From NCBI GenBank assembly GCA_916610825.1, contig OU744450.1, positions 15,071,767 to 15,135,766 of the forward strand: a stretch of DNA of 64,000 bases. The letters are read 5' to 3'. This DNA is from Haliclystus octoradiatus (taxonomy: Eukaryota; Cnidaria; Staurozoa; Stauromedusae; Haliclystidae). A program made the position numbers and the translations under genes. Below, piece after piece: positions 46,479 to 60,300 of this stretch. Under the pieces are notes generated by a model. The model worked only from the letters and a program-made list of their open reading frames with translations, made no database searches and had not been told where the DNA came from. Within the stretch, counting starts at the first letter, position 1. Each line of letters begins with the position of its first letter.

Positions 46479-46780
46479 TCAGTTTGAAGGGTTATAATTA
46501 CGCCTTGTTTGTTCAAGTTTACGCCTGTACGCTGTAGGGTCTTGTTCAGCTAAACGGAAAATACTCTCAGGCACTTCTACGGCCCCTTGATCCCAGCAAA
46601 TAGCTATCCGACCATCCAATTCAGTAGTCGTGTAGTAAACATTAAATTTATCTACGTTTACATTGAAGACAGCAGTGAAATTGCTCATAAATTCGTCTTT
46701 GTCAGTCATAATTTTTGCAGCAGATGTTAGAATTGCCTTTTGTTGCTGTTGCTCACGGCTTAGAAAAGGTCGAAGGTAAA
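46479..46780 (-). pseudogene. Frame upstream of and in phase with the LINE endonuclease
   Basis: A 76-codon frame (VEVPESIFRLAEQDPTAYRR is typical) ends in TGA and is in the same frame as the endonuclease that follows, with only that stop between. It continues upstream without ATG (LSREQQQQKAILTSAAKIM). It could be the N-terminal extension of the LINE pol, an ORF1 remnant, or the tail of the LTR element upstream. I do not recognise it. Confidence 0.35.
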
Positions 46781-46880
46781 TATTTCCTAAGGTTTCGTGA
46801 AGTCGTAATCGTTATCTACCACGCAATAGTTGTAGTCTTACCGCAGAATTAGCCAGGACTACTTTGATAATAGGCGGTCA

Positions 46881-48305
46881 TCATAGTGATATTGTATAGT
46901 CCTTATCAACAGTTAACATATATTCCTTAATTATTTGTTGTATTATTGATAATCTTCTTCGAACTAACATTTCAGCCATTCCTTTAGTCTTACTACCGCC
47001 AGTTAATGCAGATTTGACCCATGTGTAAACAGTTGCTGAATCAGTCTTCAAGTAGAGTATTTCTAAATTCCATTTTAATGCTAAATTAATCCCCTTAAGT
47101 ATAGATTCAAGTTCGGATAAATTAATATGTACTGCTTCATCACACCAAACGGTAGCTTCATTAGCGTCTTTTTCAATACACCAAACGCCTTTCACTGGAT
47201 CATTGTTGACAGTTTTCTTTAGTAGCTCTTGATATGAAATCAGTACATCAGCAGGTACCTGATCATCCCATCCATATTCATTACATTGGCGTTCAAGATA
47301 ACTACACGATATACATAGCCATTTTGCAACTGGATAATGAGCTGCTAGTCTACCTAGCAGCGAGTATAACTGTCTCCTTGTTAGTATTTCAGTTGCAAGA
47401 GGAATATTTGGTAGCGGGTTGTCTCTCGCCTAACGAAGATTAGTCCTTTCCTTTTGTACCCTAAGCCCCAATACGCGGGCATTAAAAAGAGGCTCTGGAT
47501 CCTTAGTAATTAGCTCATAACGTAATAAATGTTCATTACGCGTGTTAAACGCTCACAATGTCCTCGTTAACAATAACATCGTCAATGAAGTTATCAGTCC
47601 CTTATCTGACGTCATCCTCTAACGATAAAACCTTGATGTCATTAGTTTGGGTGCGACCTTCATCCCAAACGCTAATTGAGTTAAACAATACACTCTCCCT
47701 TTAAATCGGATAGCTTGATGACGGAATAATTCTGGACTGACATGTATCATTATTAATCGGTGGGTGCGGTCTATCATTGCTTGAAATTTCAATATCGTCT
47801 GTCACAGAGTCTTGATTAGCTTGTGCTACCATAGTAACGTCGGTAATTGATGACGTATTAGATTTGAAACTTGCGTTGCTATTAGCGTCTATGTTTACTC
47901 CCCCTATCAGAGGATGACATCCATTCCTACTGTACAAGGGAAATAATTCACAAGCTCGTTCGAAACAAAACATGACGCATGTAAATACTTGTTAGATACT
48001 GTATTTGTAATTTTGCATTAAAAGGCCCATAGCATAATGCTGTCCTGCCGTCCATTAAAGTAACGTGATTACATTTAAGTAAATCTTTTACATTTACACA
48101 TGATGATGAAAATATCGAAGTGGTACAACCAGTGTCCACCAAAGCTCTTAGAATAACATCATTAACTTTAATTTGAATAATTGGCAATGCCTTCATTGTT
48201 CTTGAGGAGAGGGTAATGGCACCGATGAAGCCTCTCCTTGTTCGTTTCCCTTACGACGACGTTGCTTGCAAAAGCGGGCGATGTGTCCCTTTTTGTCACA
48301 TCTAT
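46881..48305 (-). pseudogene. LTR-retroelement pol remnant (zinc knuckle, protease, RT end, RNase H)
   Basis: Read on the minus strand from 48305: a gag-type CCHC knuckle C-Y-R-C-D-K-K-G-H-I-A-R-F-C. An aspartic protease follows with ALVDTGCTTSIFSS at about 48140 (catalytic D-T-G). A low-complexity linker (47973-47701) comes next, then only the end of the RT: FGMKVAPKLMT and FIDDVIVNEDI, where FIDD is the catalytic pair. After a frame change comes TRRQLYSLLGRLAAHYPVAK, then an RNase H with VWCDEAVHINLSELES, LKTDSATVYTWV and AEMLVRRRLSII. Most of the RT and all of the integrase are gone. No LTRs were found. The satellite array begins directly against the knuckle's upstream side. Superfamily (Ty3-like or BEL-like) not decided. 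Confidence 0.85.
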
Positions 48306-51300
48306 AACAGACAATCGACAAACTGACCTCTCTATAGAGAATTGGGCACAGTTTTAATCCTTCTAAACAGCTATTTTGAAATTTCCACTTTCTTGTCAAT
48401 TGTATAATTTTTTAGCATCGCAATGTCTTCTATGGACAAAGAGGCCCCTCTATCGTGAACTGCGCATTGCTTCCGAAATGGAAAATTGCTTTTCTAAAAT
48501 TTGCGGCTTGTTGGGAATTCTGTAATGTTTCAAACGTCCTAGAGTGTTCTTTTGACCAATTGGCCTAATCAATATGAATTGGGAATCGTTTCAATCCTTG
48601 TAAATAGCTCTTTCGAAATTTACAGTCTCTTCTGAATTATGGAATGCATAAAGCATCACAGAGTGTTCTTTGGACAAATACGCTTCATCCTAATGAATTG
48701 CGCATTATTTCAATGCTTGTAAATTTTTTCTCTGTAATTTGCGGTTTCTTTTGAATTAGGGAATGTTTAAACATCGCAAAGTGTTGTTTCGACAAGCAAG
48801 CATCAATATAGAGAACTTCCCATTGTTTCAATGCTTGTAAATTACTTTTCTGTAATTTGTGATTTCTTTGGAATTAAGGAAAATTTTAAGTATGGCAAAG
48901 AGCTCTTTCGACAAACTGACCTCTCTATAGAGAATTGGGCACAGTTTTAATCCTTCTAAACAGCCATTTTGAAATTTCTACTTTCTTGGGAATTGTATAA
49001 TTTTTTAGCATCGCAATGTCTTCTATGGACAAAGAGGCCCTTCTATCGTGAATTGCGCATTGCTTCCGAAATGGAATATCGCTTTTCTAAACTTTGCGGC
49101 TTCTTGGGACTTCTGTAATGTTTGAAACGTCCTAGAGTGTTGTTTTGACAAATTTGCCTAATCAATATGAATTGAAAATTGTTTCAATCCTTGTAAATAG
49201 CTCTTTCGAAATTTACGGTCTCTTCGGAATTATGGAATGCATAAAGCATCAAAGAATGTTGTTTGGACAAATAGGCTTCATCCTAATGAACTGCGCATTT
49301 TTTCAATGCTTGTAAATTTCTTCTCTGTATTTTGCGGTTTCTTTTGAATTTGGGAATGTTTAAACATCGCAAAGTGTTGTTTCGACAAGCAAGCATCAAT
49401 ATAGAGAACTTCGCATTGTTTCAACGCTTGTAAATTACTTTTCTGTAATTTGCGATTTCTTTGGAATTAAGGAATATTTTATGCATGGCAAAGAGCTCTC
49501 TCGACAAACTGAACTCTCTATAGAGAATTGGGCACAATTTTAATCCTTCAAAACAGCTATTTTGAAATTTCCACTTTCTTGGGAATTGTATAATTTTTTA
49601 GCATCGCAATGTCTTCTATAGACAAAGAAGCCCCTCTATCGTGAATTGCGCATTGCTTCCGAAATGGAAAATTGCTTTTCTGAAATTTTCGGCTTGTTGG
49701 GAATTCTGTAATGTTTCAAACGTCTTAGAGTGTTCCTTTGACAAATTGGCCTAATCAATATGAATTGGGAATTGTTTCAATGCTAGTAAATAGCGCTTTC
49801 GAAATTTCCGGTCTCTTTTGAAATTATGGAATGCATAAAGCATCACAGATTGTTCTTTGGACAAACAGGCTTCATCCTAAAGAATTGCACATTATTTCAA
49901 TGCTTGTAAATGGCTTATCTGTAATTTGCGATTTCTGTGGAATTAAGGAATATTTTATGCATGGCAAAGATCTCTCTCGACAAATTGAACTCTCTATAGA
50001 GAATTGGGCACAATTTTAATCCTTCAAAACAGGTATTTTGAAATTTGCACTTTCTTGGGAATTGTATAATTTTTTAGCATCCTAATGTCTTCTATGGACA
50101 AAGGGGCCCATCTATCGTGATTTGTGCATTGCTTGCAAGATGGAAAATTGCTTTTCTAAAAATTTCAACTTCTTGGCAATTCTTTAATGTTTCAAATGTC
50201 CTAGCCTGTTCTTTTGACAAATTGGCCTAATCAATATGAATTGGGAATTGTTTCAATGCTTGTAAATAGCTCTTTCGAAATTTCCGGTCTCTTCGGAAAT
50301 ATGGAATGCATAAAGCATCACAGATTGTTCTTTGGACAAACAGGCTTCATCCTAATGAATTGCGCATTATTTCAATGCTTGTAAATGTCTTATCTGTAAT
50401 TTGCAATTTCTTTGGAATTAAGGAATATTTTATGCATGGCAAAGAGCTCTATCGACAAACTGAACTCTCTATAGAGAATTGGGCACAATTTTAATCCTTC
50501 AAAACAGCTATTTCGAAATCTGCGGTTTCTCGGGAATTGTATAATTTTTTAGCATCGCAATGTCTTCTATGGACAAAGAAGCCCTTCTATCGTGAATTGC
50601 GCATTGCTTCCGAAATGGAAAATTGCTTTTCTAAAATTTGGGGCTTGTTGGGAATTCTGTAATGTTTCAAACGTCCTTGAGTTTTCTTTTGACAAATTGG
50701 CCTAATCAATATGAATTGGGAATTGTTTCAATGCTTGTAAATAGCTCCTTTGAAATTTCCGGTCTCTTCGGAAATATGGAATGCATAAAGCATCACAGAT
50801 TGTTCTTTGGACAAACAGGCTTCATCCTAATGAATTGCGCATTATTTCAATGCTTGTAAATGGCTTATCTGTAATTTGCGATTTCTTTGGAATTAAGGAA
50901 TATTTTATGAATGGCAAAGAGCTCTCTCGACAAACTGACCTCTCTATAGAGAATTGGGCACAATTTTAATCCTTCAAAACAGCTATTTTGAAATCTGAGG
51001 TTTCTTTGGAATTGTATAATTTTTTAGCATTGCAATGTCTTCTATGGACAAAGGCGCCCCTCTATCATAAATTGCGCATTGCTTCCAAGATGGAAAATCG
51101 CTTTTCTAAACTTTGCGGCTTCTTGGGACTTCTGTAATGTTTCAAACGTCCTAGAGTGTTCTTTTGACAAATTGGCCTTATCAATATGAATTGGGAATTC
51201 TTTCAATCCTTGTAAATAGCTCTTTCGAAATTTACGGTCTCTTCGGAATTATGGAATGCATAAAGCATCAAAGAATGTTCTTTGGACAAATAGGCTTCAT

Positions 51301-54300
51301 CCTAATGAATTGCACATTATTTCAATGCTTGTAAATTTCTTCTCTGTAATTTGCGGTCTCTTTTGAATTAGGGAATGTTTAAACATCGCAAAGTGTTGTT
51401 TCGACAAGCAGGCCTCAATATAGAGAATTGCGCTTTGTTTCAATGCTTGTAAATGGCTTTTCTGTAATTTGCGATTTCTTTGGAGTTAAGGAATATTTTA
51501 TGCATGGCAAAGATCGCTCTCGACAAAGTGACCTTTCTATAGAGAATTGGGCACAATTTTAGTCCTTCAAAACAACTATTTTTAAATCTGAGGTTTCTTG
51601 GGAATTGTATAATTTTTTAGCATTGCAATGTCTTCTATGGACAAAGGGGCCCCTCTATCATAAATTTCGCATTGCTTTCAAGATAGAAAATTGCTTTTCT
51701 AAACTTTGCAGCTTCTTGGGACTTCTGTAATGTTTGAAACGTCCTAGAGTGTTCTTTTGACAAATTTGCCTAATCAATATGAATTGGGAATTGTTTCAAT
51801 CCTTGTAAATAGCTCTTTCGAAATTTACAGTCTCTTCTGAATTATGGAATGCATAAAGCATCACAGAGTGTTCTTTGGACAAATACGCTTCATCCTAATG
51901 AATTGCGCATTATTTCAATGCTTGTAAAGCTTTTCTCTGTAATTTGCGGTTTCTTTTGAATTAGGGAATGTTTAAACATCGCAAAGTGTTGTTTCGACAA
52001 ACAAGCATCAATATAGAGAACTTCCCATTGTTTCAATGCTTGTAAATTACTTTTCTGTAATTTGTGATTTCTTTGGAATTAAGGAAAATTTTAAGTATGG
52101 CAAAGAGCTCTTTCGACAAACTGACCTCTCTATAGAGAATTGGGCACAGTTTTAATCCTTCTAAACAGCTATTTCGAAATCTGCGGTTTCTCAGGAATTG
52201 TATAATTTTTTAGCATTGCAATGTCTTCTGTGGACAAAGGCGCCCCTCTATCATAAATTGCGCATTGCTTCCAAGATGGAAAATCGCTTTTCTAAACTTT
52301 GCGGCTTCTTGGGACTTTTGTAATGTTTCAAACGTCCTAGCCTGTTCTTTTGACAAATTGGCCTAATCAATATGAATTAAGAATTGTTTCAATGCTAGTA
52401 AATAGCGCTTTCGAAATTTCCGGTCTCTTTTGAAATTATGGAATGCATAAAGCATCACAGATTGTTCTTTGGACAAACAGGCTTCATCCTAAAGAATTGC
52501 ACATTATTTCAATGCTTGTAAATGGCTTATCTGTAATTTGCGATTTCTGTGGAATTAAGGAATATTTTATGCATGGCAAAGATCTCTCTCGACAAATTGA
52601 ACTCTCTATTGAGAATTGGGCACAATTTTAATCCTTCAAAACAGGTATTTTGAAATTTGCACTTTCTTGGGAATTGTATAATTTTTTAGCATCCTAATGT
52701 CTTCTATGGACAAAGGGGCCCATCTATCGTGAATTGTGCCTTGCTTGCAAGAAGGAAAATTGCTTTTCTAAAAATTACAACTTCTTGGTAATTCTTTAAT
52801 GTTTCAAATGTCCTAGCCTGTTCTTTTGACAAATTGGCCTAATCAATATGAATTTGGAATTGTTTCAATGCTACTAAATAGCGCATTCGAAATTTCCAGC
52901 CTCTTTTGAAATTATGGAATGCATCAAGCATCACAGATTGTTCTTTGGACAAACAGGCTTCATCCTAATGAATTGTGCATTATTTCAATGCTTGTAAATG
53001 GCTTTTCTGTAATTTGCGATTTCTTTGGAATTAAGGAATATTTTATGCATGGCAAAGTGCTCTCTCGACAAACCGAACTCTCTATAGAGAATTGGGCACA
53101 ATTTTAATCCTTCAAAACAGCTATTTTGAAATCTGCTGTTTCTTGGGAATTGTATAATTTTTTAGCATCGCAATGTCTTCTACGGACAGAGGGGCCCATC
53201 TATCGTGAATTGTGCATTGCTTGCAAGATGGAAAATTGCTTTTCTAAAATTTGCAGCTTGTTGGTAATTCTTTAACGTTTCAGATGTCCTAGATTGTTCT
53301 TTTGACAAATTGGCCTAATCAATATGAATAGGAATTGTTTCAATGCTTGTAAATAGCGCTTTCGAAATTTCCGGTTTCTTTTGAAATTATGGAATGCATC
53401 AAGCATCACAGAGTGTTCTTTGGACAAACAGGCTTCATCATTCTTAATTCCGCATTGTTTCAATGCTTGTAAATGGGTTTTCTGTAATTTGCGATTTCTT
53501 AGGAATTATTGAATATTTTATGCATGGAAAAGATCCCTTTCGACAAACTGACCTCTCTATAGAGAATTAGGCAAAGTTTTAGTCCTTCAAAACAGCTATT
53601 TTGAAATCTGAGGTTTCTTGGGAATTGTATAATTTTTTAGCATTGCAATGTCTTCTATGGACAAAGGCGCCCCTCTATCATAAATTGCGCATTGCTTCCA
53701 AGATGGAATATCGCTTTTCTAAACTTTGCGGCTTCTTGGGACTTCTGTAATGTTTGAAACGTCCTAGAGTGTTGTTTTGACAAATTTGCCTAATCAATAT
53801 GAATTGAAAATTGTTTCAATCTTTGTAAATAGCTCTTTCGAAATTTACGGTCTCTTCGGAATTATGGAATGCATAAAGCATCAAAGAATGTTCTTTGGAC
53901 AAATACGCTTCATCCTAATGAATTGCGCATTATTTCAATGCTTCTAAAGCTTTTCTCTGTAATTTGCGGTTTCTTTTGAATTAGGGAATGTTTAAACATC
54001 GCAAAGTGTTGTTTCGACAAACAAGCATCAATATAGAGAACTTCCCATTGTTTCAATGCTTGTAAATTACTTTTCTGTAATTTGTGATTTCTTTGGAATT
54101 AAGGAAAATTTTAAGTATGGCAAAGAGCTCTTTCGACAAACTGACCTCTCTATAGAGAATTGGGCACAGTTTTAATCCTTCTAAACAGCTATTTCGAAAT
54201 CTGCGGTTTCTCAGGAATTGTATAATTTTTTAGCATTGCAATGTCTTCTGTGGACAAAGGCGCCCCTCTATCATAAATTGCGCATTGCTTCCAAGATGGA

Positions 54301-57300
54301 AAATCGCTTTTCTAAACTTTGCGGCTTCTTGGGACTTTTGTAATGTTTCAAACGTCCTAGCCTGTTCTTTTGACAAATTGGCCTAATCAATATGAATTAA
54401 GAATTGTTTCAATGCTAGTAAATAGCGCTTTCGAAATTTCCGGTCTCTTTTGAAATTATGGAATGCATAAAGCATCACAGATTGTTCTTTGGACAAACAG
54501 GCTTCATCCTAAAGAATTGCACATTATTTCAATGCTTGTAAATGGCTTATCTGTAATTTGCGATTTCTGTGGAATTAAGGAATATTTTATGCATGGCAAA
54601 GATCTCTCTCGACAAATTGAATTCTCTATAGAGAATTGGGCACAATTTTAATCCTTCAAAACAGGTATTTTGAAATTTGCACTTTCTTGGGAATTGTATA
54701 ATTTTTTAGCATCCTAATGTCTTCTATGGACAAAGGGGCCCATCTATCGTGAATTGTGCCTTGCTTGCAAGAAGGAAAATTGCTTTTCTAAAAATTACAA
54801 CTTCTTGGTAATTCTTTAATGTTTCAAATGTCCTAGCCTGTTCTTTTGACAAATTGGCCTAATCAATATGAATTTGGAATTGTTTCAATGCTACTAAATA
54901 GCGCATTCGAAATTTCCAGCCTCTTTTGAAATTATGGAATGCATCAAGCATCACAGATTGTTCTTTGGACAAACAGGCTTCATCCTAATGAATTGTGCAT
55001 TATTTCAATGCTTGTAAATGGCTTATCTGTAATTTGCGATTTCTTTGGAATTAAGGAATATTTTATGCATGACAAAGATCTCTCTCGACAAACTGACTTT
55101 TCTATAGAAAATTGGGCAAAATTTTTGTCCTTCAAAACAACTATTTTGAAATCTGAGGTTTCTTGGGAATTGTATAATTTTTTAGCATCGCAATGTCTTC
55201 TACGGACAGAGGGGCCCATCTATCGTGAATTGTGCATTGCTTGCAAGATGGAAAATTGCTTTTCTAAAATTTGCAGCTTGTTGGTAATTCTTTAACGTTT
55301 CAGATGTCCTAGATTGTTCTTTTGACAAATTGGCCTAATCAATATGAATAGGAATTGTTTCAATGCTTGTAAATAGCGCTTTCGAAATTTCCGGTTTCTT
55401 TTGAAATTATGGAATGCATCAAGCATCACAGAGTGTTCTTTGGACAAACAGGCTTCATCATTCTTAATTCCGCATTGTTTCAATGCTTGTAAATGGGTTT
55501 TCTGTAATTTGCGATTTCTTAGGAATTATTGAATATTTTATGCATGGAAAAGATCCCTTTCGACAAACTGACCTCTCTATAGAGAATTAGGCAAAGTTTT
55601 AGTCCTTCAAAACAGCTATTTTGAAATCTGAGGTTTCTTGGGAATTGTATAATTTTTTAGCATCCTAATGTCTTCTATGGACAAAGGGGCCCATCTATCG
55701 TGATTTGTGCATTGCTTGCAAGATGGAAAATTGCTTTTCTAAAAATTTCAACTTCTTGGCAATTCTGTAATGTTTCAAACGTCCTAGAGTGTTCTTTTGA
55801 CCAATTGGCCTAATCAATATGAATTGGGAATCGTTTCAATCCTTGTAAATAGCTCTTTCGAAATTTACAGTCTCTTCTGAGTTATGGAATGCATAAAGCA
55901 TCACAGAGTGTTCTTTGGACAAATACGCTTCATCCTAATGAATTGCGCATTATTTCAATGCTTGTAAATTTTTTCTCTGTAATTTGCGGTTTCTTTTGAA
56001 TTAGGGAATGTTTAAACATCGCAAAGTGTTGTTTCGACAAGCAAGCATCAATATAGAGAACTTCCCATTGTTTCAATGCTTGTAAATTACTTTTCTGTAA
56101 TTGGTGATTTCTTTGGAATTAAGGAAAATTTTAAGTATGGCAAAGAGCTCTTTCGACAAACTGACCTCTCTATAGAGAATTGGGCACAGTTTTAATCCTC
56201 CTAAACAGCTATTTTGAAATTTCCACTTTCTTGGGAATTGTATAATTTTTTAGCATCGCAATGTCTTCTATGGACAAAGAGGCCCTTCTATCGTGAATTG
56301 CGCATTGCTTCCGAAATGGAAAATTGCTTTTATAAAATTTGGGGCTTGTTGGGAATTCTGTAATGTTTCAGATGTCCTAGATTGTTCTTTTGACAAATTG
56401 GCCTAATCAATATGAATAGGAATTGTTTCAATGCTTGTAAATAGCGCTTTCGAAATTTCCGGTTTCTTTTGAAATTATGGAATGCATCAAGCATCACAGA
56501 GTGTTCTTTGGACAAACAGGCTTCATCATTATAAATTCCGCATTGTTTCAATGCTTGTAAATGGCTTATCTGTAATTTGCGATTTCTTTGGAATTAAGGA
56601 ATATTTTATGCATGGCAAAGAGCTCTCTCGACAAACTGAACTCTCTATAGAGAATTGGGCACAATTTTAATCCTTCAAAACAGCTATTTTGAAATTTCCA
56701 CTTTCTTGGGAATTGTATAATTTGTTAGCATCGCAATGTCTTCTATAGGCAAAGAAGCCCCTCTATCGTGAATTGCGCATTGCTTCCGAAATGGAAAATT
56801 GCTTTTCTGAAATTTTCGGCTTGTTGGGAACTCTGTAATGTTTCAAACGTCTTAGAGTGTTCCTTTGACAAATTGGCCTAATCAATATGAATTGGGAATT
56901 GTTTCAATGCTTGTAAATAGCTCTTTCGAAATTTACGGTCTCTTCTGAATTATGGAATGCATAAAGCTTCACAGATTGTTCTTTGGACAAACAGGCTTCA
57001 TCCTAATGAATTGCGCATTATTTCAATGCTTGTAAATGGCTTATCTGTAATTTGCGATTTCTTTGGAATTAAGGAATATTTTATGCATGGCAAAGAGCTC
57101 TCTCGACAAACTGAACTCTCTATAGAGAATTGGGCACAATTTTAATCCTTCAAAACAGCTATTTTGAAATTTGCACTTTCTTGGGAATTGTATAATTTTT
57201 TAGAGTCCTAATGTCTTCTATGGACAAAGGGGCCCATCTATCGTGATTTGTGCATTGCTTGCAAGATGGAAAATTGCTTTTCTAAAAATTTCAACTTCTT

Positions 57301-60300
57301 GGCAATTCTTTAATTTTTCAAATGTCCTAGCCTGTTCTTTTGACAAATTGGCCTAATCAATATGAATTGGGAATTGTTTCAATGCTTGTAAATAGCTCTT
57401 TCGAAATTTCCGGTCTCTTCGGAAATATGGAATGCAAAAAGCATCACAGATTGTTCTTTGGACAAACAGGCTTCATCCTAATGAATTGCGCATTATTTCA
57501 ATGCTTGTAAATGTCTTCTCTGTAATTTGCAATTTCTTTGGAATTAAGGAATATTTTATGCATGGCAAAGAGCACTTTCGACAAACTGAACTCTCTATAG
57601 AGAATTGGGCACAATTTTAATCCTTCAAAACAGCTATTTCGAAATCTGCGGTTTCTCGGGAATTGTATAATTTTTTAGCATCGCAATGTCTTCTATGGAC
57701 AGAGAAGCCCTTCTATCGTGAATTGCGCATTGCTTCCGAAATGGAAAATTGCTTTTCTAAAATTTGGGGCTTGTTGGGAATTCTGTAATGTTTCAAACGT
57801 CCTTGAGTTTTCTTTTGACAAATTGGCCTAATCAATATGAATTGGGAATTGTTTCAATGCTTGTAAATAGCTCCTTTGAAATTTCCGGTCTCTTCGGAAA
57901 TATGGAATGCATAAAGCATCACAGATTGTTCTTTGGACAAACAGGCTTCATCCTAATGAATTGCGCATTATTTCAATGCTTGTAAATGGCTTATCTGTAA
58001 TTTGCGATTTCTTTGGAATTAAGGAATATTTTATGCATGGCAAAGAGCTCTCTCGACAAACTGACCTCTCTATAGAGAATTGGGCACAATTTTAATCCTT
58101 CAAAACAGCTATTTTGAAATCTGAGGTTTCTTGGGAATTGTATAATTTTTTAGCATTGCAATGTCTTCTATGGACAAAGGCGCCCCTCTATCATAAATTG
58201 CGCATTGCTTCCAAGATGGAAAATCGCTTTTCTAAACTTCGCGGCTTCTTGGGACTTCTGTAATGTTTCAAACGTCCTAGAGTGTTCTTTTGACATATTG
58301 GCCTAATCAATATGAATTGGGAATTCTTTCAATCCTTGTAAATAGCTCTTTCGAAATTTACGGTCTCTTCAGAATTATGGAATGCATAAAGCATCAAAGA
58401 ATGTTCTTTGGACAAATAGGCTTCATCCTAATGAATTGCTCATTATTTCAATGCTTGTAAATTTTTTTTCTGTAATTTGCGGTTTCTTTTGAATTAGGGA
58501 ATGTTTAAACATTGCAAAGTGTTGTTTCGACAAGCAAGCATCAATATAGAGAACTTCGCATTGTTTCAATGCTTGTAAATTACTTTTCTGTAATTTGTGA
58601 TTTCTTTGGAATTAAGGAAAATTTTAAGTATGGCAAAGAGCTCTTTCGACAAACTGACCTCTCTATAGAGAATTGAGCACAGTTTTAATCCTTCTAAACA
58701 GCTATTTTGAAATTTCCACTTTCTTGGGAATTGTATAATTTTTTAGCATTGCAATGTCTTCTATGGACAAAGGGGCCCCTCTATCATAAATTTCGCATTG
58801 CTTCCAAGATAGAAAATTGCTTTTCTAAACTTTGCAGCTTCTTGGGAATTCTGTAATGTTTCAAACGTCCTTGAGTGTTCTTTTGACAAATTGGCCTAAT
58901 CAATATGAATTGGGAATTGTTTCAATGCTTGTAAATAACTCCTTCGAAATTTCCGGTCTCTTCGGAAATATGGAATGCATAACGCATGACAGATTGTTCT
59001 TTGGACAAACAGGTTTCATCCTAATGAATTGCGCATTATTTCAATGCTTGTAAATGGCTTATCTGTAATTTGCGATTTCTTTGGAATTAAGGAATATTTT
59101 ATGAATGGCAAAGAGCTCTCTCGACAAACTGACCTCTCTATAGAGAATTGGGCACAATTTTAATCCTTCAAAACAGCTATTTCGAAATCTGCGGTTTCTC
59201 GGGAATTGTATAATTTTTTAGCATCGCAATGTCTTCTATGGACAAAGAGGCCCTTCTATCGTGAATTGCGCATTGCTTCCGAAATGGAAAATTGCTTTTC
59301 TAAAATTTGGGGCTTGTTGGGAATTCTGTAATGTTTCAAACGTCCTTGAGTTTTCTTTTGACAAATTGGCCTAATCAATATGAATTGGGAATTGTTTCAA
59401 TGCTTGTAAATAGCTCCTTTGAAATTTCCGGTCTCTTCGGAAATATGGAATGCATAAAGCATCACAGATTGTTCTTTGGACAAACAGGCTTCATCCTAAT
59501 GAATTGCGCATTATTTCAATGCTTGTAAATGGCTTTTCTGTAATTTGCGATTTCTTTGGAATTAAGGAATATTTTATGCATGGCAAAGAGCTCTCTCAAC
59601 AAACCGAACTCTCTATAGAGAATTGGGAAAAATTTTAATCCTTCAAAACAGCTATTTTGAAATCTGCGGTTTCTTGGGAATTGTATAATTTGTTAGCTTC
59701 GCAATGTCTTCTATGGACAAAGGGGCCCATCTATCGTGAATTGTGCAATGCTTCCAAGATGGAAAATTGCTTTTCTAAACTTTGCGGCTTCTTGGGAATT
59801 CTGTAATGTTTCAAACGTCCTAGAGTGTTCGTTTGACATATTGGCCTAATCAACATAAATTGGGAATTATTTCAATCCTTGTAAATAGCTCTTTCGAAAT
59901 TTACGGTCTCTTCGGAATTATGGAATGCATAAAGCATCACAGAGTGTTCTTTGGACAAATAGGCTTCATCCTAATGAATTGAGCATTATTTCATTGCTTG
60001 TAATTTTCTTCTCTGTAATTTGCGGTCTCTTTTGAATTAGGGAATGTTTAAACATCGCAAAGTGTTGTTTCGACAAGCAGGCCTCAATATAGAGAATTGC
60101 GTTTTGTTTCAATGCTTGTAAATGGCTTTTCTGTAATTTGCGATTTCTTTGGAGTTAAGGAATATTTTATGCATGGTAAAGATCGCTCTCGACAAACTGA
60201 CCTTTCTATAGAAAATTGGGCAAAGTTTTAGTCCTTCAAAACAACTATTTTGAAATCTGAGGTTTCTTGGGAATTGTATAATTTTTTAGCATTGCAATGT

